From Paucibacter sp. Y2R2-4 (GTDB lineage Bacteria > Pseudomonadota > Gammaproteobacteria > Burkholderiales > Burkholderiaceae_C), in the NCBI RefSeq assembly GCF_025717535.1, contig NZ_JAJIRO010000003.1, positions 682,001 to 746,000 of the forward strand: a DNA stretch of 64,000 bases, given 5' to 3'. Below the pieces are notes generated by a model. It saw only the letters and a program-made list of their open reading frames with translations, ran no database searches and had not been told where the DNA came from. Position numbers and translations under genes: made by a program. Below, in pieces: positions 18,933 to 26,814 of the stretch; the stretch's first letter is position 1, and the number at the start of each line of letters is the position of its first letter.

Positions 18933-19304
18933 ATGAAGATTGCGCTGATCGCCCACGATGGCAAGAAGAACGAGATGGTCGCCCTGGCCGCCAACTTTTT
19001 GCCCTTTTTGAAAACCTGCACCTTGATGGCCACCGGTACCACCGGCCGGCGCCTGCATGAAGAATTGGGGCTGGAAATTGAGCGCATGCTCAGCGGCCCC
19101 TTGGGCGGCGACTTGCAGATCGGCTCTCGGCTGGCTGTGGGCCAAGTCGATGCGGTGATTTTTCTGCGCGACCCGATGACACCGCAGCCGCACGAGCCCG
19201 ATATCAACGCCCTGGTGCGTGCTTGTGATGTGCACAACGTACCCTGCGCCACCAACCTGGCTGGCGCCCGATTGATGCTGAAGTGTTGGGCAGAAACGCA
19301 CTGA
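18933..19304 (+). CDS. mgsA: Methylglyoxal synthase
   Basis: Converts dihydroxyacetone phosphate to methylglyoxal and phosphate, a bypass of lower glycolysis that relieves phosphosugar stress. The 123-residue protein has the whole family pattern: [10 protein letters not shown] at the N-terminus, [12 protein letters not shown], the phosphate loop [11 protein letters not shown] with catalytic Asp, and [18 protein letters not shown]. Length is slightly short of E. coli MgsA but normal for the family. It lies 36 bases after the ABC operon and may be co-transcribed. Confidence 0.95.
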   Translation: MKIALIAHDGKKNEMVALAANFLPFLKTCTLMATGTTGRRLHEELGLEIERMLSGPLGGDLQIGSRLAVGQVDAVIFLRDPMTPQPHEPDINALVRACDVHNVPCATNLAGARLMLKCWAETH

Positions 19305-19422
19305 TTTCGCCCCGCTTTCTTGGGTGACAGTGCGGCGGCAAGCTGGCTAAGATGCGGCAGGGCTCATGTTGCCGCTGCCGTGTGCGACGCTGCCTCCCAA
19401 CCTCCCCACCCACATGGCCTTG

Positions 19423-21537
19423 ATGGAATCGCGAATTCGCTTTAGCAAGCGCATCGGCACGCGCCTGGGCCTGGCTTTTGCCGTCCTGATGATCTCTTTG
19501 TTGGCCTTGGCTGCGCTGACGATGGTTCGGCTGGATGCTTTTTCGCGCGCCTTCACCCGCGTGGTGGGCGAGCAGGCCGAAACCCTGGAGAGCATCAACG
19601 ACGTCAGCGCCAATGCCGAGGACGCCGCGCGCAAGCTGTTGGTCTTGATCAGCAGCGAGCGCGAAACCCGGGTCTTGGCCTATACCGAAATCGATGCGGC
19701 CAATCGGCAGCTCGACTCCGCCATGCTCCTGCTGGACCAGCGCTTGCCGGCCGGCGAGCGGCGCCAGGCCTGGTTCAATGTGCAACAGCGTCTGAAGCAA
19801 TACCGGCATCGTTACGGTCAGACGGTGGACCTGATCGAGGCCGATCAACATGGCGCCGCACTCGATATGTTGGGCGGCAAGACCGAGGAAGCGCTCAGCC
19901 TCTTGATCGACGGGATTCGCAGCTTGTCCAGCCTGGAACAGGTGGCTTCGCTGCAGCAGGCCCAAGAACTGCGTGGGCAAATCGACCGCGATCGCAACAC
20001 GGTGCTGCTGCTGTGCTTGGCGGCTTTGGCCGTTGGTGGCACGCTGGCCTTGTGGGTGACGCGCAGCATTGTGCGGCCCCTGTCCTTGACTGAGGCGGGT
20101 GCCCGTGAGATCGCAGCCGGACATTACGCGCACCGCATTCCCGTCAGCAGCCGCGACGAAGTCGGGCGCTTGTCTACCGCGATGAATACCGTGGCTGAGG
20201 CCGTCGGCGAGCGTGAACAGCGTTTGCTGCGCATGGCCAATGTGGACATGTTGACCGGGCTGGCGCTGCGCTCGCGTTTCATTGCCGATGGCGATGAGTT
20301 GCTTGAGCGCTTGTCCAAGATCCGCGGCTTGGCGGTCTTGATGTGCATGGACGTCGATCGTTTGAAGACCGTCAACAGCGTGCTGGGTTTCGACGCTGGC
20401 GACGCGCTCTTGGTCAGCGCCGCCGGCAAACTCTCCGGCATGCTGGACGCCAAAGCTATTTTTGGTCGATTGGCCGGCGGCACTTTTGTCGCCTTGGTGC
20501 CGATGGATCAGGCGGAGGATGCGGCTCAATTGGCCGAACAGGTGCAAACAGCGGTGCAGCACAAGCACCGCTGGCAGGGCCAGACCTTGGATTTGTCGGT
20601 CTCGGTCGGCATGGCGCTGTACCCAGACCATGCCGAAGGCTGCGAGGCCCTGCTGCGGCGCGCCGAGCAGGCCATGTTCGAGTCCAAACGCCAGCGCTTG
20701 CCGGTGTCGGTTTACAACCCCAATTTGGAAGCCTCGCGGCTGGCACATCTGAGCTTGCTGTCGGACTTGCAAGAGGCCATCGAACAAGGGCAGTTGCGCC
20801 AGTTCCTGCAGCCCAAAGTGTCTGCGGTCGATGGCCGCCTGCTGGGTGTTGAGGCCTTGGTGCGCTGGGAGCACCCGCAGCGCGGCTGGCTGCCGCCCAG
20901 CGAGTTCATTCCCTTTGCCGAAAGCACCGGGCGCATCCGCCAGGTGACCCAGTGGATGCTGGAAGAAGCGGTGCGCACGCTGGCGGCCTGGCAGGCCGAG
21001 GGGCGGCCTTTGTCGATTGCGGTCAATGTATCGACCCTGGACCTGCAAGATGAAGCCTTGCCCGAGCGGGTTGAGGCCTTGTTGGCGGCCTCGGGTGTGC
21101 CGCCTCATGCGCTGCAACTGGAACTGACCGAGACGGGGCTGCTCGACAGCGGCATGGACCCGATTGGCGTCTTGCATTCGCTGCGCAAGCTGGGCGTGCG
21201 CCTGGCCATTGATGACTTCGGCACCGGCCAGTCCTCGCTGGCCTATCTGCAGCGCCTGCCGGTGCACGAATTGAAAGTGGATCGCAGCTTTGTGGACCGG
21301 GTCGATGGTGACGCCAAGCGTCAGGAGTTGCTGGGCTCCATCGTCAAGCTGGGGCACAGCCTGGGTTTGACGGTCACTGCCGAGGGCGTCGAGAACGAAG
21401 CCGAGCTTGCCGTCATTCGTGCCACCGGTTGCGATTTGGTGCAGGGCTACTTCATCGCCAAGCCCATGGATTTGCAGCGCCTGCAGCTATGGCGTGAGCA
21501 ACGCGACGCCCAGTCGCGCTCCGGCCCCTTGGTCTGA
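19423..21537 (+). CDS. Membrane HAMP-GGDEF(degenerate)-EAL protein, probable c-di-GMP phosphodiesterase
   Basis: A 704-residue protein: TM1 about 14-36, a helical periplasmic sensor, TM2 about 190-215, HAMP, a GGDEF-like domain and an EAL domain. The cyclase signature reads RLAGGTF (349-355) where an active enzyme has RLGGDEF, so diguanylate cyclase activity is very unlikely. The EAL motif is intact (E477-A478-L479 in VEALVRWEH), as are NVS, ELTETG, DDFGTGQSS and LKVDRSF, so it is probably a phosphodiesterase with the GGDEF domain as a regulatory module. An ATG three codons earlier is equally possible as the start. Confidence 0.9.
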   Translation: MESRIRFSKRIGTRLGLAFAVLMISLLALAALTMVRLDAFSRAFTRVVGEQAETLESINDVSANAEDAARKLLVLISSERETRVLAYTEIDAANRQLDSAMLLLDQRLPAGERRQAWFNVQQRLKQYRHRYGQTVDLIEADQHGAALDMLGGKTEEALSLLIDGIRSLSSLEQVASLQQAQELRGQIDRDRNTVLLLCLAALAVGGTLALWVTRSIVRPLSLTEAGAREIAAGHYAHRIPVSSRDEVGRLSTAMNTVAEAVGEREQRLLRMANVDMLTGLALRSRFIADGDELLERLSKIRGLAVLMCMDVDRLKTVNSVLGFDAGDALLVSAAGKLSGMLDAKAIFGRLAGGTFVALVPMDQAEDAAQLAEQVQTAVQHKHRWQGQTLDLSVSVGMALYPDHAEGCEALLRRAEQAMFESKRQRLPVSVYNPNLEASRLAHLSLLSDLQEAIEQGQLRQFLQPKVSAVDGRLLGVEALVRWEHPQRGWLPPSEFIPFAESTGRIRQVTQWMLEEAVRTLAAWQAEGRPLSIAVNVSTLDLQDEALPERVEALLAASGVPPHALQLELTETGLLDSGMDPIGVLHSLRKLGVRLAIDDFGTGQSSLAYLQRLPVHELKVDRSFVDRVDGDAKRQELLGSIVKLGHSLGLTVTAEGVENEAELAVIRATGCDLVQGYFIAKPMDLQRLQLWREQRDAQSRSGPLV

Positions 21538-21552
21538 GAACAGGCCGGCGGG

Positions 21553-21897
21553 CTACTTTCTGACCTGACCATTGCGCCCATTCCCTCCATTGGGCCCGAA
21601 CAGCGCATGCGCCAAGGCCTCAATCAGCCCTCCTGAAGAACGGCGGTCTTGCAGCGGCGCTTGGCGGGTTTGTTCGGCCAGCCGGCGATAGCGGTCTCTT
21701 TGCTCGGTTGAGCCCAGGCGCTCCCAAGCGTCGGCCGTCAATTCATACTGAACGGCCAGATGCTCGCGCTGCTGCTCCGGGCTGTCACCCGCAGCCGGTA
21801 CGCGTGAGGCGCAGGCGCTGAGGCTGAGCCACAACACGAGCGGCAAGGTGGCGCGGCATCGGGCCAGGGTTGACCGCCAATCCATGTGCTTTTTCAT
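21553..21897 (-). CDS. Small lipoprotein of unknown function
   Basis: A 114-residue predicted lipoprotein: a positive N-terminus, a hydrophobic stretch and lipobox LSLSAC (Cys about 29), then a helical, Gln/Arg-rich body with YELTADAWERLGSTEQRDRYRRLAEQ and a Gly/Asn-rich end. No known domain is recognised. The ATG chosen starts the signal peptide; another ATG lies four codons later. It is convergent with the GGDEF/EAL gene and divergent from the promoter of the 55-residue peptide. Confidence 0.65.
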   Translation of the reverse strand: MKKHMDWRSTLARCRATLPLVLWLSLSACASRVPAAGDSPEQQREHLAVQYELTADAWERLGSTEQRDRYRRLAEQTRQAPLQDRRSSGGLIEALAHALFGPNGGNGRNGQVRK

Positions 21898-22192
21898 GTC
21901 CGCAGTGTGGTCGGCACCAGGGAAGCGGCCAAGCGCTCGCTGCAAAGTGCTGTTTTTTGAGGTCTTGGGCAGCGGTTTTTGCCACCTCGAGGCGTCAAGT
22001 TGCACAAGAAAATACGGCGCCTGTTTGGGCAAATCGGCATTCCAAAGTAAAATGCTCGATTCTTTCCAACTCTGCCGCGTCGAGTTTGGGCGATTTTCTT
22101 GCTCGATCAGTGCCGCGTCTTTACTTGTTTTACTAGTAAGGGGGTTGGTGAACCTTGCTTTTTGCAACCAATCCTTTGTTCCGGAGCCATTC
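21898..22192. other. Gene-free promoter and leader region
   Basis: About 295 bases without a gene between the divergent lipoprotein and the 55-residue peptide. It holds a good sigma-70-like promoter pointing right (see separate entry) and a leader of roughly 130 bases. The leader contains short self-complementary segments: CTTACT with AGTAAG, GGTTG with CAACC, and TTGC with GCAA near 22150-22170. The leader could fold; no named riboswitch or sRNA was recognised. Confidence 0.5.
22025..22053 (+). promoter_or_regulatory. Sigma-70 promoter for the 55-residue peptide gene
   Basis: TTGGGC (22025-22030), an exact 17-base spacer, and TAAAAT (22048-22053): five of six matches to the -10 and three to four to the -35. 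The predicted transcript starts near 22060, leaving a leader of about 130 bases. Confidence 0.55.
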
Positions 22193-22360
22193 ATGGGCAA
22201 CAAAATCATCACCGAAGCCGCTCGTCGCGCTACCCCCCGCCCTGTCGCCCCCAAGGGCGTGACTTTCACTGCTCCCCGTGGCCAGAAGTGCAGCCTCGAG
22301 CGTGGTTCGCACACTCGCAGCAAGAAGAACCCTGGCAAGCGTTGCAGCAACGGCGGCTGA
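22193..22360 (+). CDS. Small basic Cys-containing protein, unrecognised
   Basis: A 55-residue protein I do not recognise. It begins MGNKIITEAARRATPRP and has a strongly basic second half, GQKCSLERGSHTRSKKNP, with two Cys about 15 residues apart, ending KRCSNGG. There is no signal peptide or membrane helix. The composition (Lys/Arg-rich, Gly/Pro, two Cys) suggests a nucleic-acid- or ribosome-associated protein, but this is inference. It has GGAG seven bases before the ATG, its own promoter and leader, and a perfect 17-pair hairpin just downstream, so it is a complete monocistronic unit. It does not match the small ribosomal proteins bL32-bL36, bS21 or THX as I know them. Confidence 0.7.
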   Translation: MGNKIITEAARRATPRPVAPKGVTFTAPRGQKCSLERGSHTRSKKNPGKRCSNGG

Positions 22361-22414
22361 TTGCCGTCGCTTGTCACTGACGTCGGCGCCCGCATCGGGT
22401 CGACGTCGGGCAGG

Positions 22415-22454
22415 GAAATGAGATGAGGCCCCGTTCAGGGCCTCATCTCATTTC
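22415..22454 (+). terminator. Perfect 17-pair hairpin, probable terminator
   Basis: GAAATGAGATGAGGCCC (22415-22431), a six-base loop and its exact complement (22438-22454): 17 uninterrupted pairs. No clean U-tract follows (TGCGCT), so it may act as a strong stabilising or rho-assisted terminator. It separates the 55-residue peptide from the COG2509 gene. Confidence 0.7.
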
Positions 22455-22527
22455 TGCGCTACGCTTTTGCATGGGTCGCGCACGCCAGCGCACTCATTTC
22501 CCCTTCTTCAATCGCTGAACGACAGCC

Positions 22528-24198
22528 ATGATTCGTATCACCGAACTCCGTCTGCCGCTGAATCACACCGAGGACGAGTTGCGTCCCGCCGTCGTGCAGC
22601 GTTTGGGTCTGAGCACTGACGCCGACTTGCTGGCCTTTCATGTCTTCAAACGCAGCTATGACGCGCGCAAGAAGTCGGCCATCCAGCTGATTTACACGCT
22701 CGACTGCGAACTGAGCGACGAGGCGGCGGCACTGGTGCGCTTCGAGGGCGACCCGCACATCAAGCCCAGCCCGGACACCCAGTACAAGTTTGTTGGCCAT
22801 GCGCCGGCGGACTTCTACACGCCTGAGGCGCAGCGCCGTCCGCTGGTGATTGGCTTCGGCCCTTGCGGCATTTTTGCCGCCTTGATCCTGGCCCAGATGG
22901 GCTTGCGGCCCATCGTGCTGGAGCGCGGTAAAGACGTGCGCCAGCGCACCAAAGACACCTGGGGCCTGTGGCGCGAAAGCGAGCTGAACCCGGAGTCGAA
23001 TGTGCAATTCGGCGAGGGCGGTGCCGGCACCTTCTCGGACGGCAAGCTCTGGAGCCAGATCTCCGACCCGCGCCATCTGACCCGCAAGGTCTTGACCGAG
23101 TTCGTCAAGGCCGGCGCACCGGAAGAAATCCTCTTCGTCAGCAAGCCTCACATCGGCACCTTCCGCTTGGTGTCCATGGTGATCAAGATGCGCGCCGATA
23201 TCGAGGCTCTGGGCGGCGAGATTCGCTTCGAGCAAAAGGTCAGCGACGTCTTGATCGAAGACGGCCCCAAGGGCAAGCACATTCGCGGCGTCACCCTGGC
23301 CTCGGGCGAGCAGATCGACTCTGATCATGTGGTGCTGGCTCTGGGCCACAGCGCCCGCGACACCTTCACGATGTTGTACGAGCGCGGCGTCTATATGGAG
23401 GCCAAGCCCTTCTCGATCGGCTACCGCATCGAGCATCCGCAAAGCGTGATTGACGCGGCGCGTTTCGGCGCCAGCGCCGGCCACCCGATCTTGGGCGCGG
23501 CGGATTACAAGCTGGTGCACCACGCCAAGAATGGCCGTTCGGTCTACAGTTTTTGCATGTGCCCCGGCGGCACGGTGGTGGCTGCCACCAGCGAGCCGCT
23601 GCGCGTCGTCACCAATGGCATGAGCCAGTATTCGCGCAATGAGCGCAATGCCAACGCCGGCATCGTGGTGGGCATCAGCCCGCAAGACTATCGGCAAGAC
23701 GGCAAGCTTGAAGGCCCGGTCAGCCCGCTCGACGGCATGGCCTTCCAGCGCATCTGGGAGAGCCGTGCTTATGAGCTGGGCGAGGGCGGCTACAAGGCGC
23801 CGGGCGCCTTGGTGGGTGACTTCATCAAGCGCCAGCGCTCCAAGGTGCTGGGCAATGTGGAACCCTCCTACAAGCCCGGCGTGACCCTCACCGATCTGCA
23901 GCAAAAAGGCCGCGGCAGCCTGCCCGAGTATTGCCTGGATGCGATCCGCGAGGCCTTGCCGGCCTTCGAGCGACAGATCAAGGGCTTCTCGCGCGCAGAC
24001 GCGGTCTTGACGGGCGTGGAGACGCGCACTTCGTCGCCGCTGCGCATCACGCGCGGCCGCGACTATCAAAGCCTCAATGTGCAGGGCCTCTACCCCGCCG
24101 GTGAAGGTGCGGGTTATGCCGGCGGCATCATGTCCGCTGGGGTGGACGGCATCGAGGTGGCGGAGGCCTTGGGCGCCAACCTGCTGGCGTCGCGCTAA
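22528..24198 (+). CDS. FAD-dependent dehydrogenase, COG2509 family
   Basis: A 556-residue cytosolic flavoprotein of the 'uncharacterised FAD-dependent dehydrogenase' family COG2509. An N-terminal small domain (1-90) is followed by FAD-binding GFGPCGIFAA (about 108-117), VLERGKDV, QFGEGGAGTFSDGKL, and a C-terminal second FAD contact GLYPAGEGAGYAGGI. It has normal length for the family. The substrate is not established for these proteins as far as I know. Monocistronic and convergent with the TIGR02285 pair. Confidence 0.88.
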   Translation: MIRITELRLPLNHTEDELRPAVVQRLGLSTDADLLAFHVFKRSYDARKKSAIQLIYTLDCELSDEAAALVRFEGDPHIKPSPDTQYKFVGHAPADFYTPEAQRRPLVIGFGPCGIFAALILAQMGLRPIVLERGKDVRQRTKDTWGLWRESELNPESNVQFGEGGAGTFSDGKLWSQISDPRHLTRKVLTEFVKAGAPEEILFVSKPHIGTFRLVSMVIKMRADIEALGGEIRFEQKVSDVLIEDGPKGKHIRGVTLASGEQIDSDHVVLALGHSARDTFTMLYERGVYMEAKPFSIGYRIEHPQSVIDAARFGASAGHPILGAADYKLVHHAKNGRSVYSFCMCPGGTVVAATSEPLRVVTNGMSQYSRNERNANAGIVVGISPQDYRQDGKLEGPVSPLDGMAFQRIWESRAYELGEGGYKAPGALVGDFIKRQRSKVLGNVEPSYKPGVTLTDLQQKGRGSLPEYCLDAIREALPAFERQIKGFSRADAVLTGVETRTSSPLRITRGRDYQSLNVQGLYPAGEGAGYAGGIMSAGVDGIEVAEALGANLLASR

Positions 24199-24212
24199 GG
24201 CTTGCAACTCCC

Positions 24213-25091
24213 TCAGTCTGAGAACTGCGGCTTGCTGCGCCGCTGATAAAACTGTTCGATCTGCGGCCCCAGGCGTTTCAAGGCCTCCGGACCAAACGAG
24301 CCGGCGCTGGCTTGCTGAAGATGGGCCGCGCCTTCGGGCGTGCCCAGCACCTGATCGATGGCGCGGCTTGCGGCCAAACCCCAAGGCGTGCGCGGGCAGG
24401 CGATGCCCAGCAGCATGGGCTGAGTGGCCCCCTGGATGGGCAGGGCGATGAAGTCCTCGACCGGCAGATCACGCGCTTGCATATGCAGCAATGCGCCACT
24501 GATGTCGATCCAGAAGTCGGCCCGACCGCGCGCCAGCATGTCTTGCAGGCGCTCACCAAAGCCCTGAGTGGCGTAGTCGGCCAAATAGGGGCCGCGCGGC
24601 TGTTGGGCCAATACGCTGTCGATGTATTCGCCATAGCTGCGCCCACGGGCGATCGCGCCTCGCAACGGCGCTTTCTTGAGCAGCAGGACCAAGTCCACTT
24701 CATCAGCACTGTTGCGCGGCACCCGGGCGAGCTTGTCGCGCCTGACCAGCAACTCAGCGGGCGCGGCCAGCTGGGTGTCGACGAAATAGGCCTCTTCCTC
24801 GCGCGCTGCGGTGCGCACGGTGAGGGGGCGGCAAGCGGGCTCGCCGCGCTGAATCATCTGCCAGCTGCGTATCGAATTGGTCGACATGGTTTCATGTCGA
24901 ATCTGCGGCAGCTTCTTGGCGATGAAGTTCAGGGTCGGGTTGCTGCGGCTGGCGTCGGCCTTCAGCCAGATGATGTGATCGAGCCGAACAGGGCTGGCAC
25001 CCGCGGCCTCTTGCGCCTGGCTCAAACCGGCTGCGGACCCGAGCGCAAGACTCAGCCCTTGAAGCAAGGCAAGCAGCAAGTTCTTTTTCAT
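24213..25091 (-). CDS. TIGR02285 family periplasmic protein, copy 2
   Basis: A 292-residue exported protein related to amino-acid-binding (SBP_bac_3-like) proteins. It has a signal peptide to about residue 27 (LSQAQA), then IIWLKADAS, RSWQMIQRGEPACRP, GRSYGEYIDSVL, ADFWIDISGALL and IACPRTPWG. It is the downstream member of a tandem pair with clear shared motifs (see 25177-26100), about 85 bases apart. No permease or ATPase is next to it, so a sensory or enzymatic role is as likely as transport. Confidence is high for the family, low for function. Confidence 0.83.
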   Translation of the reverse strand: MKKNLLLALLQGLSLALGSAAGLSQAQEAAGASPVRLDHIIWLKADASRSNPTLNFIAKKLPQIRHETMSTNSIRSWQMIQRGEPACRPLTVRTAAREEEAYFVDTQLAAPAELLVRRDKLARVPRNSADEVDLVLLLKKAPLRGAIARGRSYGEYIDSVLAQQPRGPYLADYATQGFGERLQDMLARGRADFWIDISGALLHMQARDLPVEDFIALPIQGATQPMLLGIACPRTPWGLAASRAIDQVLGTPEGAAHLQQASAGSFGPEALKRLGPQIEQFYQRRSKPQFSD

Positions 25092-25176
25092 GGCGTCCGG
25101 TCGTCCGAGGGCTGGCGGGCCAAAGAAGTGTAGATGAGCGCTTGTTCTTGCTTGGCGGGCGGCCTAGCGTCGCGCC

Positions 25177-26100
25177 TCAGAAAAACTTGCTGGGTTTGGC
25201 GCGGTCTTTGTAGAAGGCCTCTTGTCTGGCGCTGCAGACCCGCTGGGCTTCCGGCCGCAAGAGCCGCGCCGAAGACTCGCGCATCAGCGTCACACCGGCC
25301 GGGGTGCTCAAGACCCGGTCGATGGCATGAATGGCTTCCAAGCCCCAGGCATTGCGCGGGCAGGCCACGCCGATGACCATGAAGTCGGTGGCTCCTTGGA
25401 TGGGCAGCGCTTGCAGCGACTCGTTTCGCGACGCCTGTGTGTTGAGCATGAGATCCATGCTGGTCGGGAAGTCGATCAGGTAGTCGGCCCGGTCGGCCAG
25501 CAACATTTGCAGCAGCTTGCCGCCAAAGTCAGCCGGTGAATAGCTTTGCACCCGCTTGTTTTCAGGGCGTGTGGCGATGATGCCGTCGATGTAATCGCCG
25601 TAGCTGCGCCGTTCGGTCAAGGCGCCGCGCAAATTGGGGTCAGCCAACAAACGGTTCAAATCCACGGCACCTTGGCCGTCGCGGGGCAAGGCCTCGACTT
25701 TGTCGGTGCGGACGATCAGCTGCATCGGCGGCAGCAGCAAGGTGTTGCTGAAATAGGCAATGCGCTCGCGCTCACTGGAGCGGATCAAAGAGGGGTGGCA
25801 AGCCGCCTCGCCGCTCTCCAGCATTTGCAGGCTGCGCTTGGAATTGGCGCGCACCAGCTTGTGCTCGATCTCCGGCAACTGGCTGGCCACAAACTTCACC
25901 ATCTTGTCCGCCACACCGAAACCGACCCGATTCGACCCGATCTGGGTGGCGTCTGGCGTCAACCAGACAATGTTCTTGACCTGAACTTGGGGCGACAGAT
26001 TGCTGCTGCGGGCCTGAATGGGCAGGGCGATCAAAGCGGTGATCAAAAGGCTCAAGCAAACGGGTCGTAGCGAGCAGGGCAAGAAACGCGAAAGAATCAC
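25177..26100 (-). CDS. TIGR02285 family periplasmic protein, copy 1
   Basis: A 307-residue exported protein, a paralogue of the gene at 24213-25091. The shared motifs are IVWLTPDA, KRSLQMLESGEAACHP, RRSYGDYIDGII, LPIQGAT and ACPRNAWGLEA. A signal peptide covers about 1-30. The start is GTG; no good ribosome-binding site is visible and no better ATG lies before the signal peptide. The tandem arrangement indicates gene duplication, and the two copies have diverged substantially in the middle region. Confidence 0.83.
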   Translation of the reverse strand: MILSRFLPCSLRPVCLSLLITALIALPIQARSSNLSPQVQVKNIVWLTPDATQIGSNRVGFGVADKMVKFVASQLPEIEHKLVRANSKRSLQMLESGEAACHPSLIRSSERERIAYFSNTLLLPPMQLIVRTDKVEALPRDGQGAVDLNRLLADPNLRGALTERRSYGDYIDGIIATRPENKRVQSYSPADFGGKLLQMLLADRADYLIDFPTSMDLMLNTQASRNESLQALPIQGATDFMVIGVACPRNAWGLEAIHAIDRVLSTPAGVTLMRESSARLLRPEAQRVCSARQEAFYKDRAKPSKFF

Positions 26101-26194
26101 CGGGAACAGTCGGGCAGCGAAAGGTGCGCCAGCATAGGTGCTAGACGATGACGAGTCGCTCCGGTATATGCCTAATATGTCCCGGGCTTGTGCG

Positions 26195-26431
26195 CTATGC
26201 GCCCATCAACTCGATCAGCTCTTTGACGAAGTCCAGGGCCTCCTCGGGCGTGGCGAAATAGCTCTCGCAACCGAGGTCAGCCGCATCGCCGTCCGGACCG
26301 ATGTGCACGATGGACCAGCCCTGTGCGCCGCCATCAATGGCGCAGATGCCAAAGCTGCCGGGCGCCAGATCTTTGGCCGAACCCGAGGTGATGAAGATGT
26401 CTTTGTCGAGGTGGGAGTAATAGCGTTTCAC
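26195..26431 (-). CDS. Small hypothetical protein
   Basis: A 78-residue protein, not recognised. The sequence (KRYYSHLDKDIFITSGSA at the start, then GSFGICAIDGGAQGWSIVHIGPDGDAADLG and a helical end EEALDFVKELIELMGA) looks like a small folded alpha-beta domain without signal peptide. The start is uncertain: I use a GTG (26431), because the longer reading runs into the divergent DUF427 gene and has poor composition. About 75 bases separate the two divergent starts. Confidence 0.55.
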   Translation of the reverse strand: MKRYYSHLDKDIFITSGSAKDLAPGSFGICAIDGGAQGWSIVHIGPDGDAADLGCESYFATPEEALDFVKELIELMGA

Positions 26432-26506
26432 CGCCGCATTGTCGGTGCTTCGCTTCGCGGCCTGTCCGATACTGCAAGGGTTTGAATGGATTAGAGGAGC
26501 GCAGGC

Positions 26507-26791
26507 ATGACAAAGGCAGTTTGGAATGGCGTCGTGGTGGCCGAGAGCGCCAACACGGTGATGGTGGAAGGCAATCATTACTTCCCGCCGGATTCACTAA
26601 AGCGTGAATACACCAGCTTCAGCAACCATCGCAGCGGCTGCGCCTGGAAAGGTCAGGCGCACTACCTGAGCCTGTTCGTCAACGGCGAGATGAACCCGGA
26701 CGCGGTCTGGTTCTACCCCGAGCCCACCGAGGCTGCCGCTGAGATCAAGGGTCACTACGCCTTCTGGAAAGGTGTTCAGATTCAGGAGTGA
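26507..26791 (+). CDS. DUF427 domain protein
   Basis: A 94-residue protein of the DUF427 family, which is widespread in bacteria and fungi. Family features are KAVWNGVVVAES at the N-terminus, the Tyr/Phe-Pro-rich EGNHYFPPDSLKREY, and CAWKGQAHYLSL followed by AVWFYPEP. The function is unknown. The start has GAGGAG nine bases upstream. It is convergent with mltA, a few bases apart. Confidence 0.9.
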   Translation: MTKAVWNGVVVAESANTVMVEGNHYFPPDSLKREYTSFSNHRSGCAWKGQAHYLSLFVNGEMNPDAVWFYPEPTEAAAEIKGHYAFWKGVQIQE

Positions 26792-26814
26792 GGCTGCGGC
26801 GCGCCGCGCGCCTC
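26790..26814. terminator. Bidirectional hairpin between DUF427 and mltA
   Basis: Stem GAGGC with GCCTC plus an inner GCGG/CCGC helix and CGCG loop, overlapping the two facing stop codons. GC-rich, no U-tract. A plausible shared terminator but weak evidence. Confidence 0.35.

Noticed and set aside
19204-21357. Long open frame of 717 codons on the minus strand
   Set aside because: Antisense shadow of the HAMP-GGDEF-EAL gene; Gln/His-rich with no recognisable domain.
22459-24384. Long open frame of 641 codons on the minus strand
   Set aside because: Antisense to the COG2509 flavoprotein, whose FAD motifs are intact; the antisense reading is low-complexity.
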